From Leptolyngbyaceae cyanobacterium SM1_3_5 (GTDB lineage Bacteria > Cyanobacteriota > Cyanobacteriia > Elainellales > Elainellaceae), in the NCBI GenBank assembly GCA_012031475.1, contig JAAUTJ010000320.1:1-6087 (forward strand): DNA of 6,087 bases, read 5' to 3'. The stretch's first letter is position 1, and each line of letters starts with the position of its first letter. Of the stretch, positions 1 to 5,395 are shown piece after piece. The notes beneath the pieces were generated by a model. It made no database searches and had not been told where the DNA came from. It saw only the letters and a program-made list of their open reading frames with translations. Both the position numbers and the translations under genes were made by a program.

Positions 1-126
1 CCGCACGGGCTTGTAGCGGGGCAACGCTTCTTTTTCTAGGACGAGAACCGATCGCCCCCGCTTGGCGAGGTGATAGGCGGCTGAGCCTCCGGCAGGACCA
101 GCCCCGACAATAATGCAGTCATACAT
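1..126 (-). CDS. Geranylgeranyl-reductase-family FAD oxidoreductase (N-terminus, partial)
   Basis: Partial gene: the start is inside the window and the rest runs off the left edge. Forty-two codons are readable from ATG at 126. They begin MYDCIIVGAGPAGGSAAYHL, a Rossmann dinucleotide-binding motif (G8-x-G10-x-x-G13) that binds the ADP part of FAD, with the acidic end of beta-2 at E31. PRYKP (residues 36-40) precedes the site where geranylgeranyl-reductase-family flavoproteins carry Cys-Gly-Gly. These enzymes reduce isoprenoid double bonds; this type is a paralogue of chlorophyll-pathway ChlP, and its substrate cannot be told from this fragment. The last two codons read V-R instead of C-G. Removing C6 (+ strand) restores TGC-GG, so the family motif is probably hidden by a one-base insertion. 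No other in-frame start fits the motif. Confidence 0.85.
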   Translation of the reverse strand, partial: MYDCIIVGAGPAGGSAAYHLAKRGRSVLVLEKEALPRYKPVR

Positions 127-518
127 AAGCTTCAGTTTTGCTGGGGTTACAGGTTTGGGCGCTTGTCTAGGGGGATGATGAAACTGAGCGCGGCGAATGC
201 GATCGAGCGGGCAACCAAGCGAAATTGCCCCGATTTCCAAATCTACATTTACAGTTCACAGTCTAGGGGTCAAGTTCGCAAAATGAATATTCTGCGTGAG
301 AAGATTCATCCGCTTTTCTTAAAGCCTCGTTAAAGAACAAGAAAACCGCGCAACACCCTAACTTTTGATGGATGCAGACTGCGACCGAATTTCTACTGAT
401 TTCAAGTCACGATCGAGCATTCAAGGCGATCGCGATGGCTATTCAACTGCTTTCAGGTCTTCCTGATCTCGATCGCGACGTGTAGCAAAGCTAATCCAGA
501 ACGAATCGCCATTACTTC
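127..518. other. Non-coding gap between two minus-strand genes
   Basis: About 390 bases with no supportable gene. The longest + strand reading seen (ATG 368 to TGA 464-466, 32 codons) has no recognisable motif and no clear ribosome-binding site. The gap holds one HIP1 octamer (426-433), several CGATCG variants and the weak promoter candidate at 246-273. I see no hairpin with a T-run, no tRNA-like fold and no long repeat. Confidence 0.6.
246..273 (-). promoter_or_regulatory. Candidate promoter for the GG-reductase-like gene
   Basis: On the minus strand TTGACC (273-268) lies 16 nt before TAAATG (251-246). The -35 match is good and the -10 match is poor. Transcription would begin near 238 and leave a leader of about 110 nt before the ATG at 126. 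This is only a consensus match. Confidence 0.25.
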
Positions 519-695
519 CTATTCGTCCAGCACATCAAACACAATGCGAAAGCTGGCGCTAGGCAAATTGCGGCTGAGAAACTGAAAGTGTCCTTCGGCA
601 TCCGATCGACTGTAGAACCGCGCCACGATCACCCACTGTTCGGACGGCAAGAAGCGAGCGATCGCCCAATACTTCAAGCGCTGCTGATACGTCAT
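519..695 (-). CDS. Conserved cyanobacterial 58-aa protein of unknown function
   Basis: Starting at ATG 695 this reads MTYQQRLKYWAIARFLPSEQ, then a V-rich strand (WVIVARF), SRSDAEGHFQFLSRNLP, and ends in FRIVFDVLDE. The Y-Q-Q-R-L-K-Y-W-A-I-A-R start and the S-R-S-D-A-x-G-H-x-Q-F-L core match a small hypothetical protein I recall from many cyanobacteria. No function is known to me. The frame stays open to ATG 815, but that extension would run through the 729-768 hairpin and an operator-like repeat, and it does not resemble the conserved part, so I prefer 695. A GGAG lies 12 nt upstream, which is distant for a ribosome-binding site. There is no signal peptide and no membrane segment. Strand-and-helix alternation suggests a small alpha/beta fold. 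The gene is divergent from the XRE regulator and may share its control region. Confidence 0.7.
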   Translation of the reverse strand: MTYQQRLKYWAIARFLPSEQWVIVARFYSRSDAEGHFQFLSRNLPSASFRIVFDVLDE

Positions 696-728
696 AATAT
701 GGTTCGTCTCCAAATAAACAACGGAGCC

Positions 729-768
729 AAAGCCAGCCTGTAACTGTGGAAGGTGAGAGGCTGGCTTT
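729..768. repeat. Stem-loop between divergent genes (11-bp perfect stem)
   Basis: AAAGCCAGCCT (729-739) pairs perfectly with AGGCTGGCTTT (758-768) around an 18-nt loop. On the + strand TTTTG follows, resembling a short terminator tail, but no + strand gene lies upstream. On the minus strand the hairpin would sit in the 5' leader of the 58-aa gene if transcription begins upstream of it. It could act as a leader hairpin, an attenuator or a barrier between the divergent promoters. The structure is seen directly; the role is unknown. Confidence 0.6.
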
Positions 769-787
769 TGATTTGCAGAGTTAAAAA

Positions 788-865
788 TGTCACCCAAAGG
801 CGACAGGATCATCATACATCATTGTCACCCAAGGACGACATTTACTTGGTTATGTCCCTCTGACA
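788..865 (+). promoter_or_regulatory. Operator-like TGTC...GACA repeats upstream of the XRE gene
   Basis: Two 18-nt elements, TGTCACCCAAAGGCGACA (788-805) and TGTCACCCAAGGACGACA (823-840), match at 16 of 18 positions. Each is an imperfect inverted repeat with TGTC/GACA ends, as expected for a dimeric helix-turn-helix protein. A third, shorter TGTC-N5-GACA lies at 853-865. The element starts are 35 and 30 bp apart. All lie in the divergent intergenic region just before the XRE start. Autoregulation by the XRE protein is a natural inference, but binding is not shown. Confidence 0.5.
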
Positions 866-869
866 AAAT
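841..869 (+). promoter_or_regulatory. Candidate promoter of the XRE gene
   Basis: TTTACT (841-846) and CAAAAT (864-869) are 17 bp apart and each matches four of six consensus positions. Initiation would fall at about 876-877, at or next to the ATG, giving an mRNA with almost no leader. The third TGTC/GACA element lies inside this spacer, and the two 18-nt elements end just upstream of the -35, a layout that would suit repression. The prediction rests only on weak consensus matches. Confidence 0.3.
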
Positions 870-876
870 CGGGGGC

Positions 877-1122
877 ATGGGAACAGCCGGAAAAGCGCTC
901 AAACAAATCCTTGAAACCTATGGCATTAGCCAGAATCGGCTTGCGGTAGAAATGGGCATTAGCCGAGGGACTGTTCACAACTGGGTGCAAGAAAAAAAAG
1001 ATCCGGTTGCTGAGTCTGTGTTGGCGATCGCGGAAGGCTTAGAAAAAATCAATGAAGCAGCGGCGAAAGAATTTTTAACGCTGTATTTGGGGCGATTTGC
1101 AGAAGGGGATGCAGAGGAGTAG
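877..1122 (+). CDS. Small XRE-family helix-turn-helix transcriptional regulator
   Basis: An 81-aa protein, nearly all one HTH_3/Cro-C1-type domain: MGTAGKALKQILETYGISQN, then RLAVEMGISRGTVHNWVQEK. The helix-turn-helix spans roughly residues 17-43, with recognition-helix residues around S29-W36. A helical tail follows (AESVLAIAEGLEKINEAAAKEFLTLYLG). This MGTAGKALK... form is a compact regulator I recall as common in cyanobacteria; it has no ligand domain. ATG 877 is chosen over ATG 787 because homologues as I recall them begin at MGTAGK and the extra 30 codons translate the operator-like repeats. GGGGG ends one base before the ATG, too close for normal Shine-Dalgarno use. The frame is intact, unlike several neighbours. 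It probably represses or modulates its own promoter and perhaps the divergent 58-aa gene. Its 3' end converges on the Uma2 gene with an 8-bp gap. Confidence 0.85.
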   Translation: MGTAGKALKQILETYGISQNRLAVEMGISRGTVHNWVQEKKDPVAESVLAIAEGLEKINEAAAKEFLTLYLGRFAEGDAEE

Positions 1123-1130
1123 AGGCAGCA

Positions 1131-1732
1131 CTACCAAATCTTGCTCAAGTCCAATACAAACTCAGGCAGCGTCGGACTGCCGCTAAGCGTGGCGGGCTGG
1201 CTTAGCTGCTGCATGGGCACATTCGGCTGATACACATAGACTTGCCGATCGATCGCATCAATCAGCCAGCCCAACCGCGCCCCATTGTCGAGATATTCCT
1301 GCATCTTGGCTTGCAGCGTCGTCAGACTGTCGGTTTCCGATCGCAACTCGACGACAAAATCCGGACAAATCGGCGCAAACTTCTTGCGCTCAGTGGGCGG
1401 AATCGCAGTCCAGCGATCGAGCAAAATCCACGACAGGTCAGGCGATCGAACTGCGCCGTTGGGCAGCGTAAAGCCCGTACTGGAGTCAAAAATCAGTCCC
1501 GTCCCGTCGCGTTCTGCCCAGTTGCCAATCTGCACAATCAAGCTGGCATTCCGATTGCCCGACTCCGACCCTGTAGGTGACATAATCACCAGTTCTCCCT
1601 GCGCCGTCCGCTCAAATCGCCAGTCAGCATTAAGCTGGCAAAATGCAAAAACTGATCGTCCGTCAGCTTTAACACTGGCTCCAGCTTGATCACCTGCTGC
1701 CCCTGCAACATCGCTCCAACCGTTGCGCTCAT
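1131..1732 (-). CDS. Uma2 family (DUF820) PD-(D/E)XK nuclease-fold protein, frameshift in record
   Basis: The real start is ATG 1732 (MSATVGAMLQGQQVIKLEPV, LKLTDDQF). After that the frame breaks at the A-run 1647-1651. One more A (T on the coding strand) restores DDQFFAFCQLNADWRFERT and gives 200 aa, the usual Uma2 size. The apparent longer start at 1763 has a non-homologous out-of-frame N-terminus. Features of the restored protein: GELVIMSPTGSESGNRN near residues 46-62; nuclease-fold residues D99 (SPDLSW), E129 (DFVVELRS) and K143 (LQAKMQEYL); then NGARLGWLID. Uma2 proteins are a large multicopy cyanobacterial family with a predicted PD-(D/E)XK endonuclease fold. Many lie outside clear mobile elements and the biological role is unsettled. 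All three expected catalytic residues are present, so it is probably active if the indel is a sequencing error. The next minus-strand gene upstream is the Uma2 remnant. Confidence 0.85.
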
Positions 1733-1761
1733 GGCCGCTGCTCTTGTCAACTTCTGCTCTC

Positions 1762-1767
1762 ATTGTA
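1762..1767 (-). promoter_or_regulatory. Candidate -10 box for the Uma2 gene
   Basis: TACAAT on the minus strand (1767-1762) matches five of six -10 positions and would place initiation about 20-25 nt before ATG 1732. No convincing -35 is present at the usual distance. The 94-bp gap to the Uma2 remnant leaves room for a promoter of its own. Confidence 0.3.
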
Positions 1768-1826
1768 AGGAGTCGATCGAATTGGGACTGTGGGGCGATC
1801 GATTTCTTTTGTTCTAACAGTTTCCA

Positions 1827-2213
1827 CTATGGCTCAAATTCAAGATTTTCGTAGAGGTCTGCTAGACGAATCTTAAAGGGAATTGATGAAAGTGCAATGA
1901 GCGATTCTGCATCGTCATATTCAGTGAAAATCCATTGATGAGAATCTGTTTTAGAGTATTGTTCAACATGAATTTTGTATTGATCAATCAACAAATATTC
2001 TTGAAAGGTTGAAATGGTACGATAGGCTGAAAATTTTTCATCTCGATCGTAACTCTTGGTTGATTTTGAAAGCACTTCGGCAATCGTGACTGGATTCGTG
2101 ATCGTATCATTTCGCCCCTGCTGCCGATCGAGCGGGCGGGAGACAACCATGACATTCGGGTAGGTGTAGAGCGATCGATCGCATTGGTGTTGTGATGCGA
2201 TTGCTTCTTCAAG
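1827..2213 (-). pseudogene. 5'-truncated second Uma2 family gene (C-terminal half only)
   Basis: From about LYTYPNVMVVSRPL onward this matches the second half of a Uma2 protein: DTITNPVTIAEVLSKSTKSY, DRDEKFSAYRT, FQEYLLIDQYKIHVEQY, then the strand-rich C-terminus ending FEP. The expected N-terminal part, roughly 70-90 residues with the NGE motif, is absent in every frame upstream. The first available ATG (2150) falls inside the conserved motif, so it cannot be the ancestral start. The frame is open back to a TAG at 2216-2214. The motif that should be P-D reads P-N, losing the first acidic residue of the PD-(D/E)XK site. The later E (IAEVLS) and K (DRDEKF) remain. It is read as a decaying remnant. 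The 12-bp palindrome GCGATCGATCGC (2171-2182) lies near the point where homology begins and may mark the rearrangement. Confidence 0.75.
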
Positions 2214-2411
2214 CTAATTAATCTCGTTGACTGCCTGATCACATTTTTCAACCCTGTCATCCAGTCCGATCGCTGCAAATAGCTGTTTTGCTTGCCGTAA
2301 CTTCTCCCGCGCCTCCCGATATTGATAAAGCTTTGTAAGTCTGATTGCCTGATTAAAGAGAGAATTTGCTTCAGCGTATCGATCGTCAATCTCCATAAAA
2401 AATCTATTCAT
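2214..2411 (-). CDS. Hypothetical 65-aa helical (TPR-like) protein
   Basis: Begins MNRFFMEIDDRYAEANSLFN and continues QAIRLTKLYQYREAREKLRQ, AKQLFAAIGLDDRVEKCDQA, VNEIN. The A-x-x-L-F-x-x-A and Y-x-x-A-x-x-K-L-x-Q-A-K spacing resembles one to one and a half tetratricopeptide-like helical hairpins. I do not recognise a specific family. A second Met at codon 6 (ATG 2396) is an alternative start; neither has a clear ribosome-binding site. Its TAG stop (2216-2214) is followed in the same frame by the open Uma2 remnant, so readthrough would fuse the two. It may be a stand-alone small protein or a fragment left when the Uma2 N-terminus was lost. It is divergent from the oxidoreductase gene with 35 bp between starts, so the promoters of both must be close or overlapping. 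Confidence 0.5.
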   Translation of the reverse strand: MNRFFMEIDDRYAEANSLFNQAIRLTKLYQYREAREKLRQAKQLFAAIGLDDRVEKCDQAVNEIN

Positions 2412-2446
2412 GAAATAATTCTACAGAAGTTGAAGATGGAAAAAGA

Positions 2447-3507
2447 ATGCTGGATGTTGCAATCGTCGGCGCGGGGCTGTCGGGATTGATTTGCGCTCAG
2501 CAACTCAGGCGATCGGGCTATCGAGTTGCTTTGATCGAAAAGTCACGCGGCTTGGGCGGACGGCTTGCCACGCGCCGCCTCCCAAACACCTGCGCCGATC
2601 ATGGCGTTCGCTTCTGGGATGAACAGGGCGATCGGACTCGCGAACTGATTCGAGTCGGGCGCGATCGCAATTTGCTTCAGCCTTGGACGGATATCGAATA
2701 TCACCTCAACGGCGAACCTCAGGCGACTGCCGTTCCGCCGCGCTATGCGACGACAGACGGCATGACGGCGATCGCCAAAGCCCTTGCCGCTCAGCTTGAA
2801 ATTCACCGTAGCCTGCGCGTCGTTCAGCTTGCGGCTGGGGAAAACTGGTGGCTGACTTGCGAATCGGGCGAAATTTTTGAGGCGCGATCGATCGGGCTGG
2901 CGATTCCGGCTCCGCAAGCGGTGATGCTGCTGGAATCGATCGATTCTCCGCCCGCTGATCTGCTGGCTCAGGTGCGATCGGTTGAGTTTGATCCGTGTCT
3001 GACGGTGATCGCGACGTATGACAAAAGTATCAGGCGGAAGTGGATGCGTTGCCCTGGCGATCGATCGAAGTGCAGGACAACGATTTTGCCTGGATCGGCA
3101 TCGATAGCAGCAAGCGCAAAGATTCCACCGCTCCGGTGATGGTGTTGCACAGCAGCGCGGAATTTGCGGTCAAGTTTTTGGAAACTGAAGATTTGCAGCC
3201 GATCGCGAAACACCTGCTCGATTGCGCCGCTCACCTGCTGCCCTGGCTGAGTCAGCCAGAAATGATGCAGATTCACCGCTGGCGCTATGCGTTTGTGCGG
3301 CGAGCCTGTCCCGATTTGACTTTGTTTGCGACTGATCCGCTGCCGATCGCCTGCTGTGGCGATTGGTGTGGCGGTGCAAACGTTGAAGCGGCGTTGCGAT
3401 CGGGTGACGCAACTGCCGCTGAGATTAACAAACTGTTGGGCGATCGAGGATTGGGCGATCGAACCGTGCCGCCGCTGGATTTTGCGGCCATTCTTGCTGA
3501 ATCTTAG
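2447..3507 (+). CDS. Renalase-like NAD/FAD-dependent oxidoreductase, frameshift in record
   Basis: The start MLDVAIVGAGLSGLICAQQL carries the FAD-binding G8-x-G10-x-x-G13. E31 ends beta-2, and RGLGGRLATRR (34-44) is the second FAD motif of the amine-oxidase/renalase-like group. ADHGVRFW and YATTDGMTAIAKAL follow. The C-terminal FAD contact CGDWCGGANVEAALRSGD lies near residues 304-321. The frame breaks at the A-run 3023-3026: one added A gives TYDKKYQAEVDALPWRS and joins the two halves into 353 aa, a normal length for the family. Without it the first part ends at 3139 with about 36 unrelated residues. Homologues are common in cyanobacteria and are annotated only as NAD(P)/FAD-dependent oxidoreductases; the substrate is unknown. 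The protein is soluble, with no signal peptide. GGA eight bases before ATG 2447 can serve as the ribosome-binding site. Confidence 0.88.
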
Positions 3508-3513
3508 ACGAAA

Positions 3514-3545
3514 GAGGTTCAGCCACTTTAAGGCAACTGAACCTC
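3514..3545. terminator. Hairpin between convergent genes (possible bidirectional terminator)
   Basis: GAGGTTCAG (3514-3522) and CTGAACCTC (3537-3545) form a perfect 9-bp stem around a 14-nt loop. It lies 6 bp after the oxidoreductase stop and 7 bp before the DUF3747-SLH stop on the other strand. The T-tract is short on the minus strand (TTTCG) and absent on the + strand, so efficiency as an intrinsic terminator is uncertain. The position between convergent stops is the main argument. Confidence 0.6.
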
Positions 3546-3552
3546 CTGCAAA

Positions 3553-4949
3553 TTAGGGAACGTTCACAACGATCGGATCGGCGGGTTGCAGCACAGGCAG
3601 GTTTGCCCAAGGTTCATTGGAATTGGGCGGCTGGGGGGCAGTTGGGCGGTGGGCTGTCCGGCGCGAACGGCGTTCAGCATCCGCATCGTGGCAGCAGCAG
3701 CATAGTTGCGGCGAGCCGGAGCGTCTGGTGCAAAGCTTGTGCCGTTTCATTCACCGGGGAAGCAACGCCGCCATAAGCCGACATTTCGCTGATGCCTTGG
3801 CTCGCCCAGTGGTTTGCCGTGTCTGAGAAGGAGCGGGCGGGCTGAGTCGGGTTAAGCTGCTGGCTTCGACCTTGCAGCGATTGACCGTAGATTGCGGCGC
3901 GGCGCAGAATGGCGATCAGTTCGGCGCGGGTGACGGGCTGAGCCGGACGGAATGAGCCGTCTTGGTAGCCGCTGACGATGTTGAGATCGCGGGCGACCTG
4001 AATTTTAGCGGCACTCCAGCGCGAAGCGTCTACGTCACGGTAGGGCGATCGCGCTACCTGCGAAGGAATCGTAATCGCCGGAACCGTCTGTGACGATCGC
4101 GGCAACTGGCGCAAACCATCGATCACCATCGACACCAACTGTTCACGAGTCAAGGTCGCTTGCGGACGGAACGTATTGTCTTCCGAGAAGCCTGCGATAA
4201 AGCCGCTGTTGACCGCCTGCTGAATTTCACTGGGCGTAGAGGTCGCCTTGAATATCGCGGAAGCTGGTGTTTGGCGTCGGCGTTGGGGTCGGTGTGGGAA
4301 CTGGAGTCGGAACTGGAGTGGGAACTGGAGTGGGAACTGGAGTTGGGCTAGGCGTGGCATGGGGGTCGGCGTCGGCGTTGGGCTAGGAGTCGGGGCAGCA
4401 CCGTCGTAGGTGAGGTAAACGTGGCCGAGGGTGCGATCGCCAAATACCCGCTTGGTAAAGCGCCAGCCTGGATTCAGGTCAATCTTGGCGAAACCGGGAA
4501 CTGTGCCATTTGCCCGACCGATTTCGAGCGTTGGCTGGCTGCGATCGTCTGGCGCACCAACTAGTCTCAGGTCGCCGTTGCGATTGACGACGCGCAGGCT
4601 GTAGCGCAAGCCCAAGTCTTCGCCATTCATCCGAATCGAGTAGCCGTTGCTGTCCGTACTGCGGCTACAAATGCCCGTAAAGTCAAAATTGAGCAGCAGC
4701 GGTTCCACCTGAACCGGAGTTGTTGCCCGTTTCGCTCCAGCACTGACGCGCATCGGAAACTTGTTCCAGAACGAGGAGTTGATGTTGCGATCGCCCAAAC
4801 GGAGCCGCAACCGCGACAAACTTACTTTGATCGACTTCGCGCTGTCCAAACGTGGCGGCCAAAGCGGGGGTCAGCGTGGCGATCGAACCCGCAATGGCAG
4901 TGGCAGAAGCAGCGATCGCAGCGATCGAACGACGAAGAGAAGATTTCAT
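3553..4949 (-). CDS. Secreted DUF3747 protein with C-terminal SLH domains, several frameshifts in record
   Basis: The start ATG 4949 opens a signal peptide (MKSSLRRSIAAIAASATAIA, then a hydrophobic run to PALA at residue 31). A DUF3747 domain follows (ATFGQREVDQSKFVAVAAPF; QLLVLEQVSDARQCW; later VEPLLLNFDFTGICSRSTDS; NPGWRFTKR; GHVYLTYDG at about 180). Next is a Pro-Thr-Val linker (about 183-228), then three SLH repeats starting near FRDIQ (229), YRDVD (302) and FSDTANHW (373), and a Pro-rich tail ending VVNVP. SLH domains bind wall-linked polysaccharide, so the product is expected at the cell envelope. DUF3747 is cyanobacterial and of unknown function. Five indels must be corrected: extra base at 4716-4727, missing base at 4355-4357, extra G at 4232-4234, missing C at 3742-3743, missing G at 3633-3638. 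The result is 465 aa. AGG nine bases before the start may be the ribosome-binding site. Confidence 0.85.
4296..4343 (-). repeat. Four 12-bp tandem repeats encoding Thr-Pro-Val-Pro
   Basis: GGGAACTGGAGT occurs four times in tandem on the + strand (4296-4307, 4308-4319 with one change, 4320-4331, 4332-4343). On the coding strand each unit gives T-P-V-P in the repaired frame, forming the core of the linker between DUF3747 and the SLH domains. In the frame as recorded it reads as an unlikely Q-F-P-L repeat, which itself shows the frame is wrong there. Copy number could vary between strains by slippage. Confidence 0.8.
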
Positions 4950-5331
4950 AGCGAATAACCTGTCAGTGATGGCTAGGGCAGATGGGTAGAGCAATCGGGG
5001 CTTAAGCGTTTCAGTCACGTCGCTCTTGTGATATTTCGATTATTCGATCGCGATCGCGCTTCGGGGCGAAGTTTCGTTCGACTTTGCCAACTGTGCCAGT
5101 GTCCGTATCCTGCGCTCTTGCGTTGTTCCGAACATTTGCCGCCGCAAATTCACGCAGGCTGGTAGTTTTACGGATTCCGGAAATTTCCTCAAAAAGTCGA
5201 TCGCCAGTCCAATTTCAAATCTGTCTATAGTGCAGGAACCAGGGAACAAACTGCCGATCATCGTGCGGATGAGGGATGCAGCGAGGAGCGATCGCAATGC
5301 CAAAATGAGATCAATCAGCGATCGCCACGCC

Positions 5332-5359
5332 GTAGAGATGCGAGATCTCGCGTCTCTAC
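5332..5359. repeat. 28-nt near-perfect palindrome (dispersed-repeat type)
   Basis: The sequence starts GTAGAGATGCG and ends CGCGTCTCTAC, centred on AGATCT. Thirteen of 14 arm positions pair as Watson-Crick; the other (T5339/G5352) is a wobble pair in + strand RNA. Palindromes of the GTAGAGACGCG...CGCGTCTCTAC type are, as I recall, highly repeated between genes in filamentous cyanobacteria. In the exporter transcript it would form a strong hairpin about 37 nt before the start codon. Confidence 0.75.
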
Positions 5360-5363
5360 CCCG

Positions 5364-5391
5364 CCGACACCCGACACCCGACACCCGACAC
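5364..5391. repeat. Four tandem copies of heptamer CCGACAC (STRR-type)
   Basis: CCGACAC repeats perfectly at 5364-5370, 5371-5377, 5378-5384 and 5385-5391. Short tandemly repeated repetitive heptanucleotides are a known feature of heterocystous and other filamentous cyanobacteria. The array ends four bases before the exporter ATG and occupies the place where a Shine-Dalgarno sequence would be. Confidence 0.85.
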
Positions 5392-5395
5392 CCCC

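Larger units (their letters stand above)
4950..5395. other. Non-coding gap between divergent envelope and exporter genes
   Basis: About 446 bases. The minus strand stays open over 5040-5474, but the translation is low-complexity in part (it reads through the heptamers and the palindrome), overlaps the exporter gene and resembles nothing I know, so I do not call a gene. Contents: three HIP1 octamers (5050-5057, 5288-5295, 5318-5325), a small GGAAATTTCC palindrome (5179-5188), and the repeats at 5332-5391. Promoters for both flanking genes must lie here; none is clear by consensus. Confidence 0.55.

Noticed and set aside
368..466. 32-codon + strand ORF in the first intergenic gap
   Set aside because: No homology is recognised, there is no clear ribosome-binding site, and it contains HIP1-type repeats.
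696..815. Longer start for the 58-aa protein at ATG 815
   Set aside because: The extension passes through a hairpin and one operator-like element and has no family-like sequence.
787..876. Longer start for the XRE regulator at ATG 787
   Set aside because: The extra 30 residues translate the repeated operator-like elements and do not look like the conserved N-terminus, which starts at MGTAGK.
1242..1689. Two + strand open frames of 112 and 134 codons
   Set aside because: They are antisense to the Uma2 gene, whose conserved protein explains the sequence.
1733..1763. Upstream start (ATG 1763) giving a 210-aa Uma2 protein
   Set aside because: The first part is out of frame. The alternative frame from ATG 1732 gives the family-typical N-terminus and needs one missing base in a homopolymer.
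1131..2411. Uma2 pair as part of a transposon or defence island
   Set aside because: No transposase, terminal inverted repeats, target duplications or toxin/defence partners are visible. Uma2 genes are commonly scattered singly in cyanobacterial genomes.
3023..3026. Programmed ribosomal frameshifting in the oxidoreductase (A-run)
   Set aside because: There is no heptameric slippery site plus pseudoknot, the family is not known for recoding, and the same kind of defect occurs in four other genes.
5364..5391. Heptamer array as a CRISPR or similar array
   Set aside because: The units are 7 bp and directly tandem, without spacers, and no cas genes are present.
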